NCBI GenBank assembly: GCA_036847245.1
Contig: DAIUAL010000117.1
Coordinates: 1 to 10,597 of the forward strand
From: UBA4661 sp002405405
GTDB lineage: Bacteria > Bacteroidota > Ignavibacteria > Kapaibacteriales > UBA4661
DNA length: 10,597 bases
Direction of reading: 5' to 3'
The translations under genes were made by a program, and so were the position numbers. This document shows, piece after piece, positions 1 through 6,740 of the stretch. The notes below the pieces were generated by a model. That model did no database searches and was not told the DNA's origin. It was given only the letters and a program-made list of their open reading frames with translations. Positions within the stretch are counted from its first letter, which is position 1; every line of letters starts with the position of its first letter.

Positions 1-756
1 GTTGCGGTGATGCAACTCTATTGTGTAGATGTGGGTAGGCGCAGGTTTATCTTGGTGCAACTGCCCGAAGCATTCGACTCGATGAAAAACAAGGTAGCAT
101 TCGACTTTGTGAGTAAGGAGTTGGGCGTAGCGGAGCCGACTATTTTCGAGATTACCAAAGAGCGTTTGTTACGTGCCGCAAAAAAGATCAATGCAGAGCT
201 CGATGAAAAAAATACTGCACTTCATGAGAAAAAAGTGAAATTACAAGCGCAAATACAAACCGAAGAAGTTATTGCTGAAATCGAAGCCCTGCAAAAGCGC
301 GTCGAGCAGAACGCAGAACTGAAAGCGCAGAACGCATTCAAAATTTTTGAAACAATGCCTTTGTGGGATGATTATCATTTCGAGGCAGAAGAACTTGATT
401 CGACACAGACACTTTTTGATACTGATCGACTGACGGCAGAGGACATCGATTCACTGCTCACTACATGGAAAACCTCTGATGGTATTGCACTGACATATAC
501 ACTTCAAACGGTTGATATAGGTGGCTATAGTGGCTACTATGGCAATAACAAACTGTACATGATGAATAAGGGATTTACCACCGACAACTTGCAGGCACTG
601 CTTGAAAAAATTGACGCGGACAAGCACTTCAATCCTACCACGATTATTGTATTCGGTTATCATTTTGAGAGCAAGAATCTACGCGAGATTGCCGAAAATG
701 TAAAGTCTTACGCCAACAAGAAGCATATTGATATTGATGTCGTAACAAGGTACTAA
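1..756 (+). CDS. mod: Type III restriction-modification DNA methyltransferase (Mod), C-terminal part, 5' end cut by window
   Basis: Mod subunits recognise the target site and methylate adenine; they also form the complex with Res that cuts DNA. The frame is open through base 1, so the gene starts to the left and the ATG near base 10 is internal. Seen at the left edge is AVMQL...RRRFILVQLPE, the hallmark that follows the SAM-binding and catalytic motifs in type III Mod proteins; those motifs themselves lie outside the window. Next comes a Lys/Glu-rich helical, probably coiled-coil stretch at about residues 45-105 (counted from base 7). A typical Mod tail follows, with TTWKTSDGIALT, DIGGYSGYYGNNKLYMMNKGFTT and ALLEKID. 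The usual NxEDGG after MQL is here YCVDVG, a divergence of equal length. The gene ends in TAA, 62 bp before res, so the two probably form one operon. The identification is firm; target specificity cannot be read from this part. Confidence 0.88.
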   Translation, partial: VAVMQLYCVDVGRRRFILVQLPEAFDSMKNKVAFDFVSKELGVAEPTIFEITKERLLRAAKKINAELDEKNTALHEKKVKLQAQIQTEEVIAEIEALQKRVEQNAELKAQNAFKIFETMPLWDDYHFEAEELDSTQTLFDTDRLTAEDIDSLLTTWKTSDGIALTYTLQTVDIGGYSGYYGNNKLYMMNKGFTTDNLQALLEKIDADKHFNPTTIIVFGYHFESKNLREIAENVKSYANKKHIDIDVVTRY

Positions 757-804
757 ATCATGCACAACACCATAGCAATATGTACATCGAACGATAATCT
801 CCTC

Positions 805-809
805 AAAGG
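805..809 (+). promoter_or_regulatory. Weak ribosome binding site of res
   Basis: AAAGG lies 9 nt before the ATG at 819. It is a weak Shine-Dalgarno match, but it agrees with the start chosen from protein homology (the protein begins with the helicase Q-motif region). Confidence 0.4.
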
Positions 810-818
810 CAAGCGACT

Positions 819-3692
819 ATGAAAGGATTTAATTTTGAAAAAAATCTGCACCATCAATCACATGCCGTAGAGAGTACGGTTGCGGTATTCGAGGGGATTA
901 CGTGTATTCAACCTACGGGTGCAGAGAAACACTGTATCAATCCCGTGCTTGATTATGACAGTGGCTTAACCTATCGGAGAAATCTTCGATCACTCATGGA
1001 AAATAATGGTGTGAAAGAATCTGTCAAGGGCAACAGCACTATCCTTGATATTATGATGGAGACCGGTACAGGCAAGACGTACACATACACCAAAACGATG
1101 TTTGAGCTAAACAAGCACTACGGTGTATTCAAGTTTATTGTGGTTGTTCCTACATTATCTATCAAAGCAGGTACGGTAGATTTCTTGCAATCAGCGAGCA
1201 GTCGGGAGCATTTTAAGGAGCAATACGGCAAAACACTGCATCTTCATATTGTAGAAAGTCAAAGGGGTGGCAGAAATAAAAAATCATACATACCTCCTGC
1301 GGTCATAAGTTTTGTCAATGCAGGCAACTATGAAAAAAATAGCATTCAGGTGTTGATTATCAATGCCGGAATGATCAACTCTGATACCATGAAAAAGAGT
1401 TTTGACAAAGGTTTATTCGACAAATACACTGTTCCATTTGAAGCTCTTGCCGCGACCAAGCCATTTGTGATCATAGACGAGCCACACAAGTTCGGCACAG
1501 GTAATACAACATGGGAAAACATCAAGAGTATGAAGCCACAGTTTTTCTTGCGCTATGGAGCGACATTTCAAGGGTACGAAAACCTCATTTATACACTGAC
1601 GGCAGTCGATGCTTTCAATAGAAACTTAGTAAAAGGTGTGATCGGGCATATTATTGACTTCAAGGCAGGGCAGAACGCTGCGGTGAGATTTGTGGACTCT
1701 GATGGCACAGAAGCAAGTTTTGAGTTGATAGAAAATGATAGGCGAACAGCCGCGTCAATCAACAAAAAAGAAAGTCTGCAAAAGATTCATTCGGCAATGG
1801 GGGACATAACAGTCGAGAACCTGAATAAAAGCACGGTTGTCTTGTCGAATGGTTTAGAGTTGAAGAAAGGTGATAAAATCAACCCATATTCGTATGCGAC
1901 AACATTGCAAGATTTAATGATTCAAACAGCAGTGGAGCACCATTTCAAACTTGAGAAACAACTGCTAACAAGAAGTGTAAAGATCAAACCACTGACACTT
2001 TTTTTTATTGATAACATCGATGAATATCGAAATAAGAATGGTTCAATTCGTAAGACTATTGAGCAGTGCATTGCAGTCGAAATAAAAAAATTATTGAAGA
2101 CAGAAGAGGATGTTTTTTACAAGTCATATCTTGAGAAAACACTACTCAATCTATCGGCAACGCATGGAGGGTACTTTTCTAAAGACAATACCGAAAAAGA
2201 CGAAGCAATTGAGAAAGAGATAACCTATATTTTGCACGACATGCTGTCACTGCTTTATATTCAAAACCCTCTACTATTTATTTTTTCAAAATGTACTTTG
2301 CGCGAGGGGTGGGATAATCCAAATGTATTTCAGATTTGCAAAATTCGTAGCAGTGGAAGCGATATATCCAAACTGCAAGAAGTGGGGCGTGGTTTGCGAT
2401 TACCGGTCAATGAATATGGTAATCGTGTCAAGGACGAACCATTCTTTTTGAATTATTTTGTGGACTTTACCGAGACTGATTTTGTTGATACGCTCGTGAA
2501 TGAAATCAACAAAAAATCGGGTGCAATTTCGATAGAAGTCATACCGGAAAAACTTACTGATGATATGATACAGCAAATCATGCTGAAATATAATCTTGCC
2601 GAAGTAGATCTTTTAGAGCAACTTGATGCGGCAGGGGTAATCAAAAGAAACAATGACTTTAAAGCAGGAGGCTTCGATTATATCAAGAGCAATTTTGCAC
2701 TCATTTTTGAAGGAGTTAATTCTAATAAAATCCGCAAGGCGACTGATACCAAAAAGAAAATTACAGTGCGCACATCCAAGTATGATGAACTCAAGGAGCT
2801 ATGGGAAAAATTAAACGAAAGAGTCATTCTCGAATATAAGTTTGAGAATGAACTGGTATTCCAAAAGCTCTTGAAAGACTTCTTTCAAGTACATAAAGAT
2901 GATCTCGCTACAGATAACATCAATGAAAAAATTGCGCGTGTTGAAATATCAGGTAATCAAGCCGTTGCTGTGCGTGAGCCAGAGTCTGTTTTTGGTCGTG
3001 CAACTGCGACTATTGCCACGATGAAATACAGCGATTTTTTGAAAGAACTTTCAAAGATTCTGAATATCAATCTCAAGACGCTTCATCAGTCTATTCTTGA
3101 ATCCGGCATTGAGATCAATCAATACCGTAATCAAACATCACTCCGCATTATCAAGCAGAACTTTGATCATTTTTTAATGGCAAATGCCATTGATAAATTC
3201 AGCATCGAGTATAAAAGAGTTTCCAATACTATACATCCTACTAAGCTGACAGATGCGCATGGTGCTGTCGTGAGTGAGCTAAACGCCTCCGATATTGGTA
3301 TTTTGTTCTCTGAAGAACATGTTGCCGAGACATATTTTTTTGATGAATTGTACTATGATTCCGACTTAGAAAAGGCAAACATCAGAACTGAAATAAGCGA
3401 AGTTGTTGTCTTTACCAAGATTCCTAAAAACTCCATCAAAATACCTGTTGCCGGTGGTAAAAGTTACTCTCCTGATTTTGCGTATGTTTTGAAATTCAAG
3501 GACGGTGAGCAGAAACTCAGTTTCATCGTAGAGACAAAAGATGTAAGCAGTCAAGACGGGCTACGTGGCGAAGAAAAATTCAAGATCAAACACGCTGAAC
3601 AGTTTTTCAAGGGTAATATTAAAATCGCCTTTAAGACGCAGTTCAGCAACAAGTCGATAGCTAATCTTATTAATGAAATCGTAAGCGTCTAG
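819..3692 (+). CDS. res: Type III restriction-modification system restriction subunit (Res), helicase-nuclease
   Basis: Res is the ATP-dependent translocase and endonuclease subunit of a type III system; with Mod it cuts unmodified foreign DNA after long-range communication between sites. The 957-residue length is normal for the family. Visible in order: an N-terminal Q-motif-like segment (NFEKNLHHQSHAV, about residues 5-17); Walker A METGTGKT at 80-87; DEAD-type motif II IIDEPHKF with DEPH at 220-223; motif III RYGATF at 245-250; motif V LREGWDNPNVF at 494-504; motif VI QEVGRGLRLP at 520-529. The C-terminal PD-(D/E)xK nuclease has P885-D886 and E905-T906-K907 (SPDFAYV...FIVETKDV). All key residues are present and the frame is unbroken, so the subunit looks functional. 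It follows mod by 62 bp and was probably co-transcribed with it. The cassette is a typical mobile defence module beside housekeeping genes, but I see no direct repeats or integrase marking a boundary. Confidence 0.95.
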   Translation: MKGFNFEKNLHHQSHAVESTVAVFEGITCIQPTGAEKHCINPVLDYDSGLTYRRNLRSLMENNGVKESVKGNSTILDIMMETGTGKTYTYTKTMFELNKHYGVFKFIVVVPTLSIKAGTVDFLQSASSREHFKEQYGKTLHLHIVESQRGGRNKKSYIPPAVISFVNAGNYEKNSIQVLIINAGMINSDTMKKSFDKGLFDKYTVPFEALAATKPFVIIDEPHKFGTGNTTWENIKSMKPQFFLRYGATFQGYENLIYTLTAVDAFNRNLVKGVIGHIIDFKAGQNAAVRFVDSDGTEASFELIENDRRTAASINKKESLQKIHSAMGDITVENLNKSTVVLSNGLELKKGDKINPYSYATTLQDLMIQTAVEHHFKLEKQLLTRSVKIKPLTLFFIDNIDEYRNKNGSIRKTIEQCIAVEIKKLLKTEEDVFYKSYLEKTLLNLSATHGGYFSKDNTEKDEAIEKEITYILHDMLSLLYIQNPLLFIFSKCTLREGWDNPNVFQICKIRSSGSDISKLQEVGRGLRLPVNEYGNRVKDEPFFLNYFVDFTETDFVDTLVNEINKKSGAISIEVIPEKLTDDMIQQIMLKYNLAEVDLLEQLDAAGVIKRNNDFKAGGFDYIKSNFALIFEGVNSNKIRKATDTKKKITVRTSKYDELKELWEKLNERVILEYKFENELVFQKLLKDFFQVHKDDLATDNINEKIARVEISGNQAVAVREPESVFGRATATIATMKYSDFLKELSKILNINLKTLHQSILESGIEINQYRNQTSLRIIKQNFDHFLMANAIDKFSIEYKRVSNTIHPTKLTDAHGAVVSELNASDIGILFSEEHVAETYFFDELYYDSDLEKANIRTEISEVVVFTKIPKNSIKIPVAGGKSYSPDFAYVLKFKDGEQKLSFIVETKDVSSQDGLRGEEKFKIKHAEQFFKGNIKIAFKTQFSNKSIANLINEIVSV

Positions 3693-3767
3693 AGAAAATA
3701 GCAAGTATGATTGCCTCCTCAAAAAAAACTACCCCTGAGTACAATTCGTCATGCAGTAGCTTAAATT

Positions 3768-3789
3768 ATTTCGCTCATAGCGAAATTTT
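3768..3789 (+). terminator. Small hairpin with T-run, candidate terminator of mod-res (or an operator)
   Basis: ATTTCGCT (3768-3775) and AGCGAAAT (3779-3786) form a perfect 8-bp stem with a 3-nt CAT loop, followed by TTTG. It lies 75 bp after the res stop and about 90 bp before hppD. The stem is short and the T-run is brief, so termination would be modest. The same dyad could instead be a regulator site for hppD, because its ATTTCG half recurs twice closer to that gene. Confidence 0.4.
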
Positions 3790-3811
3790 GTGTTGTGATT
3801 CAGTTCCTGCA

Positions 3812-3845
3812 TTGTAATTTCGTATCTACTGTTGTATATATTTCG
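3812..3845 (+). promoter_or_regulatory. Candidate promoter of hppD
   Basis: TTGTAA (3812-3817) and TATATT (3837-3842) are separated by 19 bp. The downstream element also reads TATATTTC, close to the Bacteroidota -7 consensus TAnnTTTG, with an upstream TTG at a spacing somewhat longer than usual. A start site near 3850 would leave a leader of about 25 nt. This is pattern matching in an AT-rich stretch and is not strong. Confidence 0.28.
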
Positions 3846-3860
3846 ATAATTTATTCTTTA

Positions 3861-3867
3861 GAGGGAA
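3861..3867 (+). promoter_or_regulatory. Ribosome binding site of hppD
   Basis: GAGGGAA lies 7 nt before the ATG at 3875. It is a good Shine-Dalgarno match and supports this start codon. Confidence 0.65.
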
Positions 3868-3874
3868 AGCAACT

Positions 3875-5008
3875 ATGTCCGTTGTTGAACAAACCATCCA
3901 TGCAGAAGCCACAGTGGGGAAAGATCTTTTTGAAATTCGTGGTACCCATCATGTAGAACTCTATGTTGGTAATGCCAAGCAATCTGCGTATTACTATCGT
4001 GCAGGATTAGGATTTGAATTGTTTGCGTATCGTGGACCGGAAACAGGTGTTCGTGATGAAGTATCGTATGCGTTGCGCCAAGGTAAAGTTGTTGTTATTC
4101 TTACGACGCCGCTTACGAAAGATCACCCTGCAAATTCATTCCTTGTGAACCATGGTGATGGTGTTCGTGATATCGCACTTACGGTTGTTTCTGCAGAAGA
4201 TGCATACGCGATTACAACAGCACGTGGTGCACGTGGTGTTATGGAGCCACATGTCATGGAAGACGAGCATGGTCGTGTGATTGTGTCAGCTGTGGCAACT
4301 TATGGTGATACGATCCATACTTTTGTACAGCGTCAGGACTACCAAGGAGCATTTCTACCGGGTTTTAAGCCAATGCCACAAGATACTCTTGCAAAGCCCG
4401 TAGGCTTGAAGCATATCGACCATGTTGTCGGCAATGTTGATTGGAATGAAATGGACAATACAGTTAAGTTCTACAACGATGTATTTGGTTTTACTCGTTT
4501 CGTCTCGTTTGATGATAATGATATTTCAACGGAGTTTACTGCATTGAAATCAACAGTTGTTGCTAACGAAACAAAGTGGATTAAATTCCCGATCAATGAG
4601 CCAGCCGAAGGCAAGCGTAGATCGCAAATTGAAGAGTATATTCTTTTCAATAATGGACCCGGAGTTCAGCATGTTGCCATGGAAACAACAGATATTGTTG
4701 CTACTGTATCTGCTCTGCGCGAGCGTGGTATTGAATTTCTCCAAACACCGGACTCATACTATGATATGTTAAGTGCGCGTGTCGGTACAATTCAAGAAGA
4801 TATTGAAACATTGCGTTCTTTGCGTATCTTGGTAGATAAAGATGATAAAGGGTATATGTTGCAAATATTTACGAAGCCATTACAAGACCGTCCAACGCTC
4901 TTTTTTGAGATTATTCAGCGCAAAGGAGGCGAGTCTTTTGGGAAGGGTAATTTTAAGGCATTGTTTGAATCAATTGAGCGTGAACAAGCACTGCGTGGAA
5001 CATTGTAA
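3875..5008 (+). CDS. hppD: 4-hydroxyphenylpyruvate dioxygenase (HPPD)
   Basis: This non-haem Fe(II) enzyme of the cytoplasm converts 4-hydroxyphenylpyruvate and O2 to homogentisate and CO2, the second step of tyrosine degradation. The 377-residue chain has the family length and its two vicinal-oxygen-chelate halves: an N-terminal half from GTHHVELYVGN (about 23-33) and a catalytic C-terminal half from LKHIDHVVGNV (about 178-188). The iron ligands expected for the family are visible: His183 (HIDHVVG), His266 (GVQHVAM) and Glu345 (LFFEIIQRKG). So are substrate-pocket residues: Asn241 in PINEP, Gln265, and Phe355/Phe360 in the tail SFGKGNFKALFESIE. The C-terminal gating helix ending in REQALRGTL is complete, which favours HPPD over hydroxymandelate synthase. 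A clear ribosome binding site supports the start. The next gene, glutamate dehydrogenase, follows after 62 bp on the same strand, so the two are probably one transcript for amino-acid breakdown. Later tyrosine-pathway genes are not in the window. Confidence 0.97.
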   Translation: MSVVEQTIHAEATVGKDLFEIRGTHHVELYVGNAKQSAYYYRAGLGFELFAYRGPETGVRDEVSYALRQGKVVVILTTPLTKDHPANSFLVNHGDGVRDIALTVVSAEDAYAITTARGARGVMEPHVMEDEHGRVIVSAVATYGDTIHTFVQRQDYQGAFLPGFKPMPQDTLAKPVGLKHIDHVVGNVDWNEMDNTVKFYNDVFGFTRFVSFDDNDISTEFTALKSTVVANETKWIKFPINEPAEGKRRSQIEEYILFNNGPGVQHVAMETTDIVATVSALRERGIEFLQTPDSYYDMLSARVGTIQEDIETLRSLRILVDKDDKGYMLQIFTKPLQDRPTLFFEIIQRKGGESFGKGNFKALFESIEREQALRGTL

Positions 5009-5058
5009 GTCAACATATAATCACTTCTTTTAGTTTTGTCCTTTTTTCTCCTTTCACT

Positions 5059-5063
5059 GAGGG
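5059..5063 (+). promoter_or_regulatory. Ribosome binding site of glutamate dehydrogenase gene
   Basis: GAGGG lies 7 nt before the ATG at 5071. It decides this start and so supports the polar N-terminal tail being translated. Confidence 0.6.
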
Positions 5064-5070
5064 TAGCATC

Positions 5071-6549
5071 ATGGCTGGAACAACAGCAACCAAACGTGCC
5101 AAATCGACGAATGGCACTGCTCATTCAGGGCATAACGCAGAGGTTACACCGTTCTTTAAATCGGTTGAGCAAAATTTCAATAAGGCAGTTGCCTTTATGA
5201 ATTTGGAGCCGGGTGTAGCAGAACAGATTCGCGTGTGTAACTCCGTGTACCATTTCAATTTTCCTGTGCGCATTAAAGGGCACATGAAAACATTTCAAGC
5301 GTGGCGCGTGGAGCATAGCCACCACCGACTACCTACAAAAGGGGGTATCCGTTATAGCGAACTTGTCGATCAAGATGAAGTAATGGCACTTGCTGCTTTG
5401 ATGACATATAAGTGCGCTATTGTGCATGTTCCTTTTGGTGGTGCAAAGGGTGGTATTCGCATGAATCCTCGCGATTATGACGAAGATGAGTTAGAGCGTA
5501 TCACTCGTCGCTATACTGCTGAGTTGATTAAGAAAAATTTTATCGGTCCGGCTGTTGACGTTCCTGCCCCTGATTATGGTACAGGCGAGCGCGAAATGGC
5601 TTGGATTGCTGATACTTACTTAGCATTTACCGGTGAACGAGAAATCAATGCTCTTGGTTGCGTAACCGGTAAGCCTCTCACGCAAGGCGGTGTTCGCGGT
5701 CGACGTGAGGCTACAGGACGTGGTGTTTTCTTCGGTCTCCGACAAGCACTCGAGGATAAAGAAGATATGAAGTCTATTGGACTCACAACAGGGCTGCAAG
5801 GCAAGAGTGTTATCGTTCAAGGATTTGGTAATGTTGGATTTTATGCGGCAAAATTCTTACATGAAAATGGCGCAATAATTACCGGTGTGATTGAATGGGA
5901 CGGTGCAGTTGTTAATCCTAAAGGTATTGATCCTAATGAACTTGATCTTTGGCGTAAAGAGCACCGTACTATTACGGGATATCCAAAAGCCAAAACGGTA
6001 AAAAATGCAATGAGCGTGCTGGAATACGAGTGTGATATTCTTGTGCCTGCGGCATTAGAAAATCAGATTACGCATTTGAATGCCGACAGAATTAAAGCGA
6101 AAATTATTGCAGAAGGTGCTAATGGACCTGTTTCTGCACGCGGGGAAAACATTCTTCTAAAAAAGAATACCTATATTATTCCGGATATGTACTTAAACGC
6201 TGGTGGGGTAACTGTATCATATTTTGAATGGCTCAAAAATATTTCGCATGTACGATTCGGTCGCTTGGGCAGACGGTTTGAGGAAAATACAAATAATCGT
6301 TTGTTGACAGCTGTAGAGGATCTTACCGGTAGAACTGTTACAGATCTCGAGCGCAAGCTCATCGTGCAGGGTGCAAATGAAGAAGACTTGGTAAATTCAG
6401 GTCTTGAGGATACAATGATTACAGCACTGGAAGAAATCAAAGAATTCCGCCGTCGTGACAAGCGTATTAAAGATCTTCGTTCAGCAGCATTTGTATCGGC
6501 TGTTGATAAAGTCGCGCTCGTGTACAAACAATTGGGTCTTTTCCCGTAG
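5071..6549 (+). CDS. gdhA: Glutamate dehydrogenase, mitochondrial-like hexameric type (Glu/Leu/Phe/Val dehydrogenase family)
   Basis: It interconverts glutamate and 2-oxoglutarate plus ammonia with NAD(P), linking amino-acid breakdown to the TCA cycle. The chain has 492 residues. Substrate-domain motifs: RLPTKGGIRYS (87-96, Lys90), MTYKCAIVHVPFGGAKGG (111-128) with Lys114 and the likely catalytic Lys126, and VPAPDYGTGERE (164-175) with Asp168. The Rossmann domain has VQGFGNVG at 249-256, and Glu275 near the end of the second strand could favour NAD. The stretch KAKIIAEGANGP...YLNAGGVTVSYFEWLKN (342-390) is strikingly like animal mitochondrial GDH. An insert at about 403-445 sits where the animal antenna is, but is about ten residues shorter by my alignment from memory. 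The first 24 residues are a polar Thr/Ser/Lys-rich tail. Other amino-acid dehydrogenases share the family, but the Lys90/Lys114 pair and overall match favour glutamate. It probably shares a transcript with hppD and ends at a strong terminator. Confidence 0.93.
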   Translation: MAGTTATKRAKSTNGTAHSGHNAEVTPFFKSVEQNFNKAVAFMNLEPGVAEQIRVCNSVYHFNFPVRIKGHMKTFQAWRVEHSHHRLPTKGGIRYSELVDQDEVMALAALMTYKCAIVHVPFGGAKGGIRMNPRDYDEDELERITRRYTAELIKKNFIGPAVDVPAPDYGTGEREMAWIADTYLAFTGEREINALGCVTGKPLTQGGVRGRREATGRGVFFGLRQALEDKEDMKSIGLTTGLQGKSVIVQGFGNVGFYAAKFLHENGAIITGVIEWDGAVVNPKGIDPNELDLWRKEHRTITGYPKAKTVKNAMSVLEYECDILVPAALENQITHLNADRIKAKIIAEGANGPVSARGENILLKKNTYIIPDMYLNAGGVTVSYFEWLKNISHVRFGRLGRRFEENTNNRLLTAVEDLTGRTVTDLERKLIVQGANEEDLVNSGLEDTMITALEEIKEFRRRDKRIKDLRSAAFVSAVDKVALVYKQLGLFP

Positions 6550-6551
6550 AC

Positions 6552-6564
6552 TCACATGATGTGA
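6552..6564. repeat. 13-bp perfect palindrome directly after the gdh stop
   Basis: TCACAT-G-ATGTGA begins 3 nt after the TAG of the glutamate dehydrogenase gene. Its role is unknown. It could be a regulator site or a small hairpin ahead of the main terminator, and a chance dyad of this size is possible. Confidence 0.35.
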
Positions 6565-6604
6565 TCGCACACTCGATGAACATCCAGTGTATCTGGTAAG
6601 AATC

Positions 6605-6644
6605 AATAATAGCATCGCAGAGTATTCTGCGGTGCTATTGTTTT
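6605..6644 (+). terminator. Rho-independent terminator after glutamate dehydrogenase
   Basis: AATAGCATCGCAGA (6608-6621) pairs with TCTGCGGTGCTATT (6626-6639) over 14 positions with one T-G wobble and a 4-nt GTAT loop. The stem can extend to 6605-6642, and TTTT follows at 6641-6644. It lies 58 bp after the gdh stop and separates the hppD-gdh unit from the E1 gene. Confidence 0.85.
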
Positions 6645-6740
6645 AAGAATGGGTATTTTGCAGGAAAGTGAGTTACCATATTTGTACTAAATATTGTTCT
6701 CTCATGCCTGTTTATTTGTCGTATATATTCTAACGAACAT

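Noticed and set aside
757..818. A small gene or hairpin between mod and res
   Set aside because: The 62-bp gap holds no convincing start with ribosome binding site and no stable inverted repeat; it is an ordinary intra-operon spacer.
1..3692. A novel defence system
   Set aside because: Both genes match a standard type III restriction-modification pair, with all expected Res motifs and no extra defence gene between or after them.
6171..6527. A 118-codon open frame antisense to the glutamate dehydrogenase gene
   Set aside because: The + strand frame is a conserved enzyme through this whole stretch; the antisense product is Ser/Arg-rich without any motif.
6552..6564. CRP/FNR-type operator
   Set aside because: The half-sites point the other way (TCACAT...ATGTGA with a 1-nt centre) compared with TGTGA-N6-TCACA, and the site is downstream of a gene rather than in a promoter.
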